From assembly GCF_037389425.1 (NCBI RefSeq), contig NZ_JBBHKR010000089.1, positions 1 to 50,815 on the forward strand: DNA of 50,815 bases, given 5' to 3'. The notes under the pieces were generated by a model. The model did not search any database. It had not been told where the DNA came from and saw only the letters and a list, made by a program, of their open reading frames with translations. This DNA comes from Stygiolobus sp037389425. Its GTDB lineage: Archaea; Thermoproteota; Thermoprotei_A; Sulfolobales; Sulfolobaceae. Positions 32,931-42,816 of the stretch are shown in pieces. How positions within the stretch are numbered: position 1 is the first letter of the stretch; every line of letters begins with the position of its first letter. The position numbers and the translations under genes were made by a program.

Positions 32931-35213
32931 ATGCAGTCTACAAAAACTGTCCAAAGACTGAAGTTTGATAAATTCAAGATTCTCGATACATTAGTCGTTA
33001 CTGGACTCGTATTTGTATCCATTGTGATAAGAATAATAAGTGCTACTGCTTTTCCCCAATCGGTAAACGAGTTTGACCCATGGTACTTATTCTATAACGC
33101 ATTACTAATAGCTCAGCAAGGTGGAAACTGGTATGCGGTACCTCCAGATGTCCACGCGTGGTTCCCGTGGGGATATTTCATAGAACTAGGAAATACAATA
33201 GGTCTACCTTGGTTAGTAGCGCTATTTTCCATGCCATTCTTCCCTCAGTTTGGAGCTAATGCTGTCTATACTGTAGCTATAGTGTCAGACATTGTCCTAG
33301 ATGCAATAGGTGTTGTAGCCGCGTTTCTTGCAGTTGACGCAATAACTGAAAATAGAGTGGGTGCTTACGTAGCAGCTGCAGCAGTAGCCGTATCACCGTC
33401 CCTAACATATAAGAATTTGCTCGGTGGATTACCTAAGACCTCATGGGGAGCTACATTTGTTTTACTTGCAATATACTTTATGACACTAGCAATAAAGAGG
33501 AAGAAACCCATATACGGCATACCTGCAGGTGTAATGATCTTCCTAGCGAATATAACTTGGGGAGGTTATACGTACATAGACTTAAGCCTAGCGTTAGCGG
33601 CATTCTTATTAGTGCTTCTTAACAAAAATGATGAAATAACAGCTAAATCTTTAACCTTATTGGCTGTAACTTCAGGGTTCTTAACCTCATTTGCACCGAA
33701 CAACATTGGATTTCTATCAGGTGCTGCTCACGGTCTTTCTTTACTAATAATCCCGTTATTCCTATATCTCGAACTCTACTTAAGGAGGACCTTACCGAGG
33801 GAAATCACGGATTCGAAGAACATAATAATAGGGGCCTTTATAGTGTTCATAGTATCATTAGGAATTCTAGGATTAGCAGCGATAGGGAAAAGTCCAATAC
33901 CTTCAAGATATTACGCAATTGTTAACCCGTTCTTCCAGTTCTCGGTTCCTATAGATAGGACTGTAGCCGAATACATTCCGCAGCCAATTACGGCGATGAT
34001 ACAAGATTTCGGAATCTCATTGTTCTTGTCGATTTTAGGTATATACTTCATCCTTGTAAAAAGACAAGAATTACCTGGTCTATGGCTCTTAGTCCTCGGA
34101 GCAGCAAGCATTTACGGAACATCAGAACAGCCTTACCTATTTAATTACACCGCATATATAGTAGCCGCGTTAGCAGGTGTGGGAGTTTCAGAAATAGTTA
34201 GTAAATTCATGGAGAAAAAAATTAGACTAGTTCCGATTTTGATGTTAGCAATCGTAGGAGTATCTTTGTTAGCGGATGCAGGGATCGCTATAGAGATAAG
34301 TTACGAACCACCATCCCTTCTGAATGCTGCTACTCCTTATTTAATAGTAAACTATGCATGGGTATCGGCGCTAGATTGGATAAACCACAATACTCCTCAT
34401 AATGCGTTCATATTGAGCTGGTGGGACTACGGATATTGGATAGAGACCGTAGGTAATAGGAGCGTTATAGACGAGAACAACACGTTGAACAGTACTCAAA
34501 TCAAATTGATGGCGGAGATGTTCCTTAATAACGAGACGTTTGCAGCTAATGTATTAGAGAAAGACTTCCACCTATATCCCTATGGTAGTCCTAACTACAC
34601 TTACCCAGTTTACATAGTTGCATACGATGCTGTTACTTTCTATGTAAATAGCAGTGCAGGTACTAGTATGTGGTTTATTGGATATCCGTCTAATTTCCCT
34701 AGCACGTTTATAGGATATACGACCAGCTTAGGTGATATAGCTAAGGCCATGGGAGCTATGACTACGATAGCAGGATATCCTTTAAACGAATACGTGAACA
34801 TATCATACATTAACTCCACTGTATTCTCACTAGAAATTTCGGGTCAACCACAAGCAGCTCAATTAGCACCGATAATAGCGAATTCGGAGCCAATGGCATG
34901 GACTCCTAAAGCTTATAACTCGTTAATTGTAAACATGTTCGTAGAAGGGCTTCAGTCTTTAAATCAGGGACCCGTTGCAGCTCCGTTCAGCATCCCCTTA
35001 GACTCGACATTCTCTGGGCTGATAAATCCTAACTTTATACCCAGAGTGAATATGTTGTACTTTAAGCCTGTTTACATAGCACTGTATCCAGTAGCAGAAG
35101 TACCTGCTTTTGGAGGTATAGCTGAGGTATACATCGCTGTATTAATATACCAGTTCGTAGAACCTTACGTCATTATTCCTCCAACAGTGGTAGTAAACGG
35201 GACTCAAAGCTAA
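32931..35213 (+). CDS. aglB: Oligosaccharyltransferase AglB (STT3)
   Basis: The catalytic subunit transferring lipid-linked glycans to Asn-x-Ser/Thr. The N-terminal membrane domain (about 11-13 helices) begins after a basic tail and contains FDPWYLFYN (first acidic motif), then HAWFPWGYF and LGGLPKTSWGATFV. The C-terminal domain carries WWDYGYW (about residue 497), the defining motif that reads the sequon. At about 760 aa it is full length. I start at the second ATG (32931), 27 bp from TTATATAAG (32901-32909); the ATG at 32922 would leave too short a distance. Monocistronic. Confidence 0.96.
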   Translation: MQSTKTVQRLKFDKFKILDTLVVTGLVFVSIVIRIISATAFPQSVNEFDPWYLFYNALLIAQQGGNWYAVPPDVHAWFPWGYFIELGNTIGLPWLVALFSMPFFPQFGANAVYTVAIVSDIVLDAIGVVAAFLAVDAITENRVGAYVAAAAVAVSPSLTYKNLLGGLPKTSWGATFVLLAIYFMTLAIKRKKPIYGIPAGVMIFLANITWGGYTYIDLSLALAAFLLVLLNKNDEITAKSLTLLAVTSGFLTSFAPNNIGFLSGAAHGLSLLIIPLFLYLELYLRRTLPREITDSKNIIIGAFIVFIVSLGILGLAAIGKSPIPSRYYAIVNPFFQFSVPIDRTVAEYIPQPITAMIQDFGISLFLSILGIYFILVKRQELPGLWLLVLGAASIYGTSEQPYLFNYTAYIVAALAGVGVSEIVSKFMEKKIRLVPILMLAIVGVSLLADAGIAIEISYEPPSLLNAATPYLIVNYAWVSALDWINHNTPHNAFILSWWDYGYWIETVGNRSVIDENNTLNSTQIKLMAEMFLNNETFAANVLEKDFHLYPYGSPNYTYPVYIVAYDAVTFYVNSSAGTSMWFIGYPSNFPSTFIGYTTSLGDIAKAMGAMTTIAGYPLNEYVNISYINSTVFSLEISGQPQAAQLAPIIANSEPMAWTPKAYNSLIVNMFVEGLQSLNQGPVAAPFSIPLDSTFSGLINPNFIPRVNMLYFKPVYIALYPVAEVPAFGGIAEVYIAVLIYQFVEPYVIIPPTVVVNGTQS

Positions 35214-35215
35214 AG

Positions 35216-35240
35216 GTTTTTACTTAATTTCTTCTTATTT
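35216..35240 (+). terminator. T-rich terminator after aglB
   Basis: A pyrimidine-rich run (TTTTTACTTAATTTCTTCTT) follows the aglB stop within 5 bp, in the gap before the convergent nop10 gene. Confidence 0.4.
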
Positions 35241-35300
35241 TACACACAATTAAAACCGAGTGAATAACAAAACGGAAAAATAATAAAAAAACATATAAAA

Positions 35301-35467
35301 TTAACAGTTAAGTTTTATTCCCTTTTTAAGCTCTATCCTATATTTCACGTATTTGTCTTCTGGGGAAAATCTCGGAGGTGATGTAATCACTGTCTTATTC
35401 CCGCATATAGGGCATATATCTTTCATAGTATATATCTTGTCCTTAGGACATTTCCTAAGTTTCCACT

Positions 35468-35471
<4 letters not shown>
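35301..35471 (-). CDS. nop10: Nop10 (box H/ACA RNP protein), 56 aa
   Basis: MKWKLRKCPKDKIY...DICPICGNKT, then SPPRFSPEDKYVKYRIELKK is the Nop10 fold: an N-terminal zinc ribbon and a C-terminal helix. It holds Cbf5 in the H/ACA pseudouridylation complex. Only three Cys are at the expected places (8, 20, 23); the fourth, usually at 11, is Asp. The ATG overlaps the aIF2alpha stop (ATGA), so it is the last gene of the translation/replication cluster. Confidence 0.9.
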
Positions 35472-36259
<788 letters not shown>

Positions 36260-36261
36260 TT

Positions 36262-36462
36262 CTAACCAAGTATTCTAACTATATCTCCCTCTATTTTTGC
36301 TTTACCACCGGTGGGGATAATGAGCTGAGAACCGCATGATAGACAACGTACTGGGAAGGTGGAGTGAGAGAATACCGTTTGCTCGTTACCGCAGTTCTTG
36401 CATTTCACCCTGTAAAATTTGCTCTTAGGCTCTGGTATTAAGACCTTGAACTTAGCCTTCAT
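36262..36462 (-). CDS. rps27e: Ribosomal protein eS27
   Basis: A 66-aa small-subunit zinc-ribbon protein: VKCKNCGNEQTVFSHSTFPVRCLSCG provides the C-x2-C...C-x2-C ligands, followed by LIIPTGGKAKIEG. Its start overlaps the rpl44e stop by 4 bp. Confidence 0.97.
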   Translation of the reverse strand: MKAKFKVLIPEPKSKFYRVKCKNCGNEQTVFSHSTFPVRCLSCGSQLIIPTGGKAKIEGDIVRILG

Positions 36463-36746
36463 TTAACCACCTCAACTAACTCCAACTTCTTAACTCTGAT
36501 TCCCTCCTTCATAATTGTATAGCCACACTTCTGGCACTTCAGAGTTAGAGTTTGTTTTTTCGTAGTTTTAGCGAACCTTTTTTGCTCCGGCTTTCTCTTG
36601 CTACCATATCCTAGGTTCTTCCTATCATATCTCCTCTGTCCTTCAGAGAGAGTCCTTCTTTTTCCGCTCTTGTATAACGATACTGAATGTTCTGTGTGTG
36701 TCTTGCACTTAGGGCAATAAGTCTTGAGAACTTTTGGGATTTTCAT
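36459..36746 (-). CDS. rpl44e: Ribosomal protein eL42 (L44e)
   Basis: A 95-aa large-subunit protein: YCPKCKTHTEHSVSLYKSGK, the basic RRTLSEGQRRYDRKN stretch, and LKCQKCGYTIMKEGIR form the zinc ribbon. It binds the tRNA E-site region. It is followed by rps27e with a 4-bp overlap, the standard archaeal order. Confidence 0.97.
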   Translation of the reverse strand: MKIPKVLKTYCPKCKTHTEHSVSLYKSGKRRTLSEGQRRYDRKNLGYGSKRKPEQKRFAKTTKKQTLTLKCQKCGYTIMKEGIRVKKLELVEVVK

Positions 36747-36753
36747 TTTGTGA

Positions 36754-37200
36754 TCACTCTCTAACTTCTACTGGAGTTATATAATTAGTGGTTATTAAAG
36801 CTAAAACCTTGTTTAACGGTAGTATTATTACGTCACCCTGCTCGACTACAGTATCTCCCAGACTGAACTTAGTATTACTGAGGCAAAGTACCTTTCCCTT
36901 GTACGTGTGGTACTTCCCAGTCACGTAGTCGATGTACACCTTCTTCATTACGTTCACGAGCGATAGCACGTCTTTGTCAAAGCCTTTGGGCTCAAAACCC
37001 TCAATGACTTTCTCAAGTCTCAACTCTAAGAGTGATTCAGCTAATTCTTCGTATATTTTCAGCTCATCTTTGTGAAGTTCGTCACTGTATTTCCTCCTCA
37101 GCCTCAAAAGAGCTTGTATTAACTTCTCTATAGTGTCTTTTGAGATCTCAGTTATCTCGTTATCTCGTTTAAGCTCGTTACTCACCAACTCATCTAACAT
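36754..37200 (-). CDS. gins15: GINS complex subunit Gins15 (Gins51)
   Basis: A small archaeal GINS protein: helical A-domain (ISKDTIEKLIQALLRLRRKYSDELHKDELKIY) and a C-terminal B-domain (SLGDTVVEQGDVIILPLNKVLALI). Archaeal GINS binds MCM and Cdc45/RecJ to form the replicative helicase. In S. solfataricus the Gins15 gene adjoins priS, as here, while Gins23 is with mcm; assignment rests on that context and the helix-then-strand order. It overlaps priS by 11 bp. Confidence 0.83.
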   Translation of the reverse strand: MLDELVSNELKRDNEITEISKDTIEKLIQALLRLRRKYSDELHKDELKIYEELAESLLELRLEKVIEGFEPKGFDKDVLSLVNVMKKVYIDYVTGKYHTYKGKVLCLSNTKFSLGDTVVEQGDVIILPLNKVLALITTNYITPVEVRE

Positions 37201-38152
37201 ATGCCTTAATCACCCCTAAACCCTTTAAGCTTAAATAAATACCTATTTGTGCGGGGAGCTTTACTACTGTGTCCTTCTTGAGGTCGATCTTCCCGTCTGG
37301 TAACTGTAAAGAATAAGTAACATATGACAGAAAGGCTACGTAACCCTTAAAGGGAGATAAGGACTGGATGTTAAAGTCAAATGTGTCGCCTTTGACCTCA
37401 TAGACCTTTAGTCCTGCCTTACCGTTTATAGACCCCGGTATCCTCACTAGTCTTTTCGGGTCTACTGTGACTTGCTGATCTATCCTGACTCCCTTCAACC
37501 CTCTAGCCAGTCTCCCTACCCAACCTGGGGAGTTGACATCGCCCTCATAAGGAGGGGAAGGATCGGAGATATAGTCCGCTATATCCTTTCTGTCTTCGGA
37601 GTCGAGTAATGCACAGTCTCCGTGACATTCAACCCTTACATGAAAACCTCTGTTCCCAGAAAAGTAAATTTTAGCATCCATCCCGAAATCCTCTTTGAGT
37701 ATGTCCTTTATCAACAAGGCTTTCCCAAACACGTTTTCCATACAATCCTTAGTTAATTCAACGTACTCTATTGAGTTCTCACACTGCATTAGAGCTTCCA
37801 TGCCGTCACAAAACCTCTTGACTCTTAAGTCACAAATCTCGTCTGCATCTAGGTCGAATAGGAGGTCTGAGCCCAACCAACCCTTTTCCTCCATGTTTTT
37901 GGCTTGGGGTAGTTGATACCTCGCCGATGAGTAGTACAGGTGTAAAGGAACTTTCTCCCTGAGGAATAATTTCAACTCGTCAGGATTGGTAAATGAGAGG
38001 TGTCTAACGTACGTTTCAGCATCAAAAGGCTGATAAGCGAACTCCCTTAACTCCATGTCATTCGGCAGCTCTAAAATTGCGTTTTCATAATACTCTTTGA
38101 AAAGTGTGTAAATTATTTTATTCAGTTCTCGGCGAGATGTAGAAATCAGCAT
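37190..38152 (-). CDS. priS: DNA primase catalytic subunit PriS
   Basis: The small archaeo-eukaryotic primase subunit, 320 aa: MELREFAYQPFDAETYVRHLSF, YYSSARYQLP, GSDLLFDLDADEI (catalytic Asp pair), FSGNRGFHVRVECHG (NTP site) and VTVDPKRLVRIPGSINGKAG. It makes RNA/DNA primers with PriL, encoded elsewhere. The zinc-stem region shows only FC-x8-C (RFCDGMEALMQC) where I expected a CxxC pair. The start ATG 38152 overlaps the PCNA gene by 35 bp; no other start is available. Confidence 0.95.
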   Translation of the reverse strand: MLISTSRRELNKIIYTLFKEYYENAILELPNDMELREFAYQPFDAETYVRHLSFTNPDELKLFLREKVPLHLYYSSARYQLPQAKNMEEKGWLGSDLLFDLDADEICDLRVKRFCDGMEALMQCENSIEYVELTKDCMENVFGKALLIKDILKEDFGMDAKIYFSGNRGFHVRVECHGDCALLDSEDRKDIADYISDPSPPYEGDVNSPGWVGRLARGLKGVRIDQQVTVDPKRLVRIPGSINGKAGLKVYEVKGDTFDFNIQSLSPFKGYVAFLSYVTYSLQLPDGKIDLKKDTVVKLPAQIGIYLSLKGLGVIKAYVR

Positions 38153-38855
38153 AACCCCCTTGAGGCAAGTTATATCTCAACTTTAACGGAAGTTGAGAAC
38201 CGAACTCTATGTTCACGGTATCAGACGGTCTTTTCATTTTGGTAGTATTGGCTATATATTCCAAACCGTAAGAACTCTCGGCATCTGATCCTTCACTTTC
38301 CATTAACCCCCCGTTCTCCTTTGATAACTCTATTGACGCCGAAGCCAGATCTCCCTCGACGATAATAATGAGTTTACCACCCTCACTCTTAAACTTTATT
38401 ATATCACTCCCTGTCTCTTCCAGTTCTTCTATTAAGTCGGCGAATGTTGCAGATAACATTTGAGCCTTAAACGGGAACTCCAGCTTTATCTCAGGAAATT
38501 CCGTCTCGGTAGGAGATAGAACCGGTAACGTGAAAGACCTCTCGTACTCTCCGTCTAGCTCAAACACAACCTTGTCTTCTTGTATATCTAAGGATAAGGA
38601 GTCGTTTTTAGTGGCAGTATCCAAGATGTCGGCAACGTCCTCAATTTTCATCCCGACCTTGGTCTCTTCCTCAACTTCGTACTCCTCGAAATATCCCGAG
38701 GGAATCAAAATGTCTATTAAGACAGTCCTCGATGGATCTATCCCTTTTATCTTAAGACCATCTTTGTCTAACTGGATCGTAGTCTCGTCTATGAACTCAG
38801 TTAGCGTCTTAAATATAAACGAGAAATTGTTGGCGTCCACTACCTTGATCTTCAT
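38118..38855 (-). CDS. pcna2: Sliding clamp PCNA (PCNA2-like)
   Basis: A PCNA of 245 aa: MKIKVVDANNFSFIFKTL, GIDPSRTVLIDILIPSGYF, and the C-terminus FGSQLPLKLRYNLPQGGYAD. Sulfolobales have three PCNA paralogs forming a heterotrimer; sequence and neighbours (priS, gins15) match the S. solfataricus PCNA2 I remember. The start is ATG 38855; the ORF can extend to 38876, but a TATA tract (TTTAAAATTTTG on the minus strand, 38877-38887) lies about 26 bp upstream of 38855. It opens the replication/translation cluster. Confidence 0.88.
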   Translation of the reverse strand: MKIKVVDANNFSFIFKTLTEFIDETTIQLDKDGLKIKGIDPSRTVLIDILIPSGYFEEYEVEEETKVGMKIEDVADILDTATKNDSLSLDIQEDKVVFELDGEYERSFTLPVLSPTETEFPEIKLEFPFKAQMLSATFADLIEELEETGSDIIKFKSEGGKLIIIVEGDLASASIELSKENGGLMESEGSDAESSYGLEYIANTTKMKRPSDTVNIEFGSQLPLKLRYNLPQGGYADFYISPRTE

Positions 38856-38903
38856 GATATTATTCTTTGCTAACAAAATTTTAAAGCCTGATGTTTCGGT
38901 TAT

Positions 38904-39668
38904 TCACAGCTTGGGATTCGGTTCCTCAGTTTCATAGTCCTCTCCACCTGCTAGCACCCTCTGGATCACGGCGTAGAGTTCATCCATGCCTTCCATCGTG
39001 GTCGAAGACACGGGAACCGGGAAATTGTCCAAGTTTTCAACTACAGTTTTAACCAGTTCGAAAGAGTACTCGTCTAACACTCCCATCTCGTCTATTATCC
39101 TACCCTCATCGATCCAGCTCTTCATCTCTTGAAATTCTTTAGGAGTTAAGAGGTCTGACTTAGATAGGACTAGTATTTGAGGTAAGTCGAGCCTAAACTT
39201 AACGGAGCTAGAGAGTAATAAGAGGGACACGAAACTCCTAGCGTCTTTACTTAGGAACGAGTCAAGGAGGAATAGTGAAACGGACTTATTTACGTCACTG
39301 ATTAACTTCGACAATATTCTACCTGTCTGCCTATAGGCAAATAATTCTATTTGACCCGGTGTGTCAACTAAAACGTAATTAGCTTCTATCTCGTTTAACT
39401 CATCTTTTAATTCCTTAGCCTTAGTAAGAAGTAGATCTATAGAAGCTACGAGCGCCGAGTTGGGTCCTAGGGAATACCTTTCCATGACCTCAAATGCATC
39501 TACATAGTCCCTGACGTCGAGGTCGGGTTTATAAGGTAGGCTCTCTACTGCTGGGTCTAAGTTAATAATTGCCGTGTCGAGTTCTTCCCCGTTTAAATAG
39601 TCACTCAGTGCTTTCACGAGTGTAGTCTTACCGGAACCGGCTGTACCGAGGACGAATATAAAATACAT
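38904..39668 (-). CDS. GPN-loop GTPase
   Basis: A P-loop GTPase of about 254 aa: P-loop VLGTAGSGKTTLVKAL, LGPNSALVASIDLL with the Gly-Pro-Asn insertion that defines the family, VDTPGQIELFAY, and LSKSDLLTPKEF as the guanine motif. Eukaryotic GPN proteins assist RNA polymerase assembly; the archaeal role is less clear. I start at ATG 39668 (MYFIFVLGTAG), where a TATA-like CTTTTAAG lies about 27 bp upstream. Confidence 0.88.
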   Translation of the reverse strand: MYFIFVLGTAGSGKTTLVKALSDYLNGEELDTAIINLDPAVESLPYKPDLDVRDYVDAFEVMERYSLGPNSALVASIDLLLTKAKELKDELNEIEANYVLVDTPGQIELFAYRQTGRILSKLISDVNKSVSLFLLDSFLSKDARSFVSLLLLSSSVKFRLDLPQILVLSKSDLLTPKEFQEMKSWIDEGRIIDEMGVLDEYSFELVKTVVENLDNFPVPVSSTTMEGMDELYAVIQRVLAGGEDYETEEPNPKL

Positions 39669-39717
39669 TAAACCATCACGTTTAATCTTAAAAGCCACTT
39701 ACTCACTTAATAGTTTA

Positions 39718-40593
39718 ATGATCATTTTAGGAGGAACGGCAACTAACGGGATAGACGAAAAGGTCTCGAGCTTACTTAATTTAAAGCTTGTAAAAATAGA
39801 ACATAAAGTTTTTCCAGACGGAGAGTCTTACGTACGAATACCCGAACAAATAACGGATAAAGACGTCGTAGTCATACAGTCCTTATATCCTCCCCAAGAC
39901 AAACATTTAATCGAGTTGTTTCTAGTTGTTGAGACGTTAAGCGACATGAAAGTAGATAAAATCACAGTTGTTATCCCTTACCTTGCTTACTCGAGACAAA
40001 ACAGAAGGTTTAAGGAAGGAGAAGCCATAAGCATTAAGACAATCCTGAACCTACTTAGAAAGAGCGGTGCCAGTTCACTAGCGGTTGTAGAACCTCATCA
40101 TTATGAGGAGCTTGAGTACTTTGAGGGAGATATTAAAGTCATTGACCCCATCCCCTACATATCCAAGGTCGTGTCACAGAGGACTGAGAAACCACTAGTC
40201 CTAGCTCCTGATAAAGGAGCATTAAATAGGGCAAAGAGGTTAGCTGAAATCCTATCTACTGACTATACCTTTATCGAAAAAGAGAGGGATCTGAACACTG
40301 GGGAAGTAAGGATTAAGAACTTACCGGAACTAGAGGTAAAAGGTAGGGATGTGGTACTAATTGACGACATTATAAGTACTGGAGGCACTATGGTTCAGGC
40401 TATAAACATGGTTAAAAAGCAGGGGGCTAGGAAGGTTTATGTTACTGCTGTTCACGGACTCTTTATAGGAGACGCATACTTGAGACTAATCGAGGCAGGT
40501 GCTGAAGAAGTAATCATAACCAATACGATACCGCAAGATCCAAGTAAAGTGACGATAGTTGACGTATCAGAGGCTGTAGCGAGAACGTTATGA
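39718..40593 (+). CDS. prs: Ribose-phosphate diphosphokinase
   Basis: A 291-aa PRPP synthetase: MIILGGTATNGIDEKVS, FPDGESYVRIPE, YLAYSRQNRRFKEGEAI (catalytic loop), VVEPHHYEELEYF (metal) and VVLIDDIISTGGTMVQA (PRPP-binding motif). It provides PRPP for nucleotide, His and Trp synthesis. The short class II-like archaeal length is normal. It overlaps trm11 by 4 bp; prs, trm11 and rnz form a tightly packed operon. Confidence 0.96.
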   Translation: MIILGGTATNGIDEKVSSLLNLKLVKIEHKVFPDGESYVRIPEQITDKDVVVIQSLYPPQDKHLIELFLVVETLSDMKVDKITVVIPYLAYSRQNRRFKEGEAISIKTILNLLRKSGASSLAVVEPHHYEELEYFEGDIKVIDPIPYISKVVSQRTEKPLVLAPDKGALNRAKRLAEILSTDYTFIEKERDLNTGEVRIKNLPELEVKGRDVVLIDDIISTGGTMVQAINMVKKQGARKVYVTAVHGLFIGDAYLRLIEAGAEEVIITNTIPQDPSKVTIVDVSEAVARTL

Positions 40594-41501
40594 ACTATGC
40601 TTACCTCAATTTAGACAATATTTTTTTATCACTAGACGAATTAAGGAGTATTATCCACGGGAGCGAAAAGGAGTATTATTATGGAGTCGCGCTCTACGAA
40701 GGAGACGAGAGAGTAGCGTATAAATCAGGGGCGATAAAGAAGACCGGTAAAGCCTTAGCTATTTCTACTGACGTTAAAGATGTAGTTGAGGCATTAAGGG
40801 GGAGGTGTTACTCAGTTGATATAGACGTCCCTATGAGAGAGTATAAGAACTATGCAAAGACCGTTTACGGTGAGGTTGTATCGTCGATAAAAACCTCCAA
40901 GAAATGCGAAAAATTAGACCTGATCGTAACAGAAGGAGTTATAATAGCGGGAGAAAGGAAGGCTGAAAAACACACCGAATCTATACTATCTCACTCTAAA
41001 AGACCTTACTCTCAATCAGGAACTCTAAACCCAGAGATAGGAAGGATAATGGTTAACTTATCCGAGAGCCTAAGGGAAGTTTACGACCCTTTTGTGGGAA
41101 CGGGAACTATTCTCATCGAGAGTAGGTGGTTGGGACTCAGATGTATAGGGAGTGATATAGATCTTGTTATGATAGCAAAAAGTTTAGCAAACCTGAGGCA
41201 TTTTAATTATGAATGCGAGGTATTCCAAGCAGACGCAAGAAATTCACCCGTGAGGAAGGTAGAAGCTATAGTAACGGATCCTCCTTACGGTAGGTCTTTC
41301 TCTCCTAAGGGACTGAAAGAGCTTTACCGAGAGTTCTTCTACCAAGCTAGCGAATTAGTTAACCATAAACTTGTTTTCACTACGGACTTCAAATTTGACT
41401 GGAGGGACGACCTAAAAAGCGCGGGATTTAAAGGTGTTAAAATCCATACTATATACGAGCATAAAAGTCTAAGTAGGGCTATTTACGTGGTAACCAAATG
41501 A
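40590..41501 (+). CDS. trm11: tRNA (guanine10-N2)-methyltransferase Trm11
   Basis: A Rossmann-fold RNA methyltransferase with a divergent N-terminal THUMP-like region. EVYDPFVGTGTILIESRWLG is the SAM-binding motif I, and AIVTDPPYGRSF the catalytic DPPY motif IV of N2-guanine methylation. Archaeal homologs methylate G10 of tRNA (aTrm11/Trm-G10). The 303 aa length fits. It is between prs and rnz with 4-bp overlaps. Other DPPY methyltransferases (Trm14) are possible but less likely. Confidence 0.85.
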   Translation: MNYAYLNLDNIFLSLDELRSIIHGSEKEYYYGVALYEGDERVAYKSGAIKKTGKALAISTDVKDVVEALRGRCYSVDIDVPMREYKNYAKTVYGEVVSSIKTSKKCEKLDLIVTEGVIIAGERKAEKHTESILSHSKRPYSQSGTLNPEIGRIMVNLSESLREVYDPFVGTGTILIESRWLGLRCIGSDIDLVMIAKSLANLRHFNYECEVFQADARNSPVRKVEAIVTDPPYGRSFSPKGLKELYREFFYQASELVNHKLVFTTDFKFDWRDDLKSAGFKGVKIHTIYEHKSLSRAIYVVTK

Positions 41502-42373
41502 TCAAGATATACTTTATAGGAACCGGAGGAGGAGCACCTAACAAGAGAGGGTTACCGGCTTACCTTGTTCAAAGGGAGGGACTTTACGCACTTTTCGACG
41601 TGGGAGAAGGGACGCAACAAAGACTTATAGATTCCGGACTGGGCTTCATGAGGATAAGGGTGATAGGCATTACTCACTTACACGGAGATCACGTATTAGG
41701 CTTACCGGGACTGTTAGAGACCATGGGGATATATTCTAGGAAAGAAAAACTGACCTTATTAGGACCTCCAGAGCTGAGGGACTTCGTCTCAGAGGTCTTT
41801 AATAGGACTTACTTTCGCCCTAATTACGAGATAGAATTTGCGGAATCATATGAGGACTCTAACATAAGGATAACAAAGTTCAGGACGTGTCACGTAGTTA
41901 ATTCCTATGGCTTTATCTTTGAAGAAAAAGATAGAATAAATATAGATGCAGAGAGGCTCAGAAGAGAGGGAATTAAGGACTGGAGAATAATGAGACTTTT
42001 GAAAGATGGTAAGAGAGTCGAAATAGGTACCAAAGTGCTCTTGCCTGAGGATTATCTGGTGGTCAAGAAAGGGATCAAAGTAGCATACACTGGTGATACA
42101 GCACCTTGCAATGACGTAATAAATGCCGTTAGGGAAGTAGACCTACTTTTGCACGACTCAACTTTTTTAAATGAGAAAGAAGCCTACGAATACGGGCATT
42201 CCAACAGTAAAGACGCGGCTGCTGTAGCTACTAAAGCTAACGTTAAACGGCTCGCTTTAATACACATAAGTCCACGCTATGACGATGCAACGCCTTTACT
42301 GAAAGAGGCAATGAAAGTTTTTGAAAAGACCTTTCTACCCGAGCCCTTTTCCTATTATATCCTTCAGGAGTGA
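41498..42373 (+). CDS. rnz: Ribonuclease Z
   Basis: A metallo-beta-lactamase tRNA 3'-endonuclease, 291 aa. FIGTGGGAPNKRGLPA is the family N-terminus; GITHLHGDHVLGLPGLLETMG holds the zinc ligands (His60, His62, Asp64, His65), CHVV, YTGDTAPC and LIHISPRY the rest. tRNA 3' ends cut here get CCA added by the cca product encoded 1.5 kb further on. It is in an operon after trm11 and converges on the UPF0201 gene. Confidence 0.95.
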   Translation: MIKIYFIGTGGGAPNKRGLPAYLVQREGLYALFDVGEGTQQRLIDSGLGFMRIRVIGITHLHGDHVLGLPGLLETMGIYSRKEKLTLLGPPELRDFVSEVFNRTYFRPNYEIEFAESYEDSNIRITKFRTCHVVNSYGFIFEEKDRINIDAERLRREGIKDWRIMRLLKDGKRVEIGTKVLLPEDYLVVKKGIKVAYTGDTAPCNDVINAVREVDLLLHDSTFLNEKEAYEYGHSNSKDAAAVATKANVKRLALIHISPRYDDATPLLKEAMKVFEKTFLPEPFSYYILQE

Positions 42374-42381
42374 TAGAAAAA

Positions 42382-42816
42382 TCACTCCTGAGGTATTGGG
42401 TTTTCCCATAGCGGTACCCCTTTTGCCGTCTTCGGGGTGAGCCAATCGATTACTGTCTGTGGATCTTTGTACTCTATCCTTACTTTTATAGGCCCTAAGG
42501 GTGACTCGTTTTCACTATCTACAAACGATATTCTCCTCACTGCAGCTGCTTGTTTGTTTAACATAAACGATATGCTGTTCCCATTAATACCTTTGTATAA
42601 GTATTTCCTAGCCGAATCTAGAATTTTCTCTTCTCTTAATGCTCGGTGAAACCTTATAAGTGATCTTAAAGTGGACGATTCTCCTATTATCACGAGAGAT
42701 ATACCCACTTTTTCCTCACTTATCCTTTCGAAGTCGAAAAAGTTCAGCATAGCCTGAAGGACCTTGTCCTTGTCTTCTGACGGTCTTACTTCGACTTCTA
42801 CCACGACTCTGGTCAT
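42382..42816 (-). CDS. UPF0201 (DUF54) RNA-binding-like protein
   Basis: The 144-aa protein has the archaeal UPF0201 signature: VVVEVEVRPSEDKDKVLQA at the N-terminus, HRALREEKILDSARKYLYKG in the middle and ESPLGPIKVRIEYKDPQTVIDWLTP near the end. The fold is alpha/beta, related to ribosomal L5-like proteins, and an RNA role is assumed. Its start overlaps the UPF0200 kinase stop by 4 bp (ATGA), the standard archaeal pair. Confidence 0.88.
   Translation of the reverse strand: MTRVVVEVEVRPSEDKDKVLQAMLNFFDFERISEEKVGISLVIIGESSTLRSLIRFHRALREEKILDSARKYLYKGINGNSISFMLNKQAAAVRRISFVDSENESPLGPIKVRIEYKDPQTVIDWLTPKTAKGVPLWENPIPQE

Noticed and set aside
32804..33022. 72-codon minus-strand ORF upstream of aglB
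   Set aside because: It overlaps the aglB start and its promoter region; no TATA box or homology pattern supports it.
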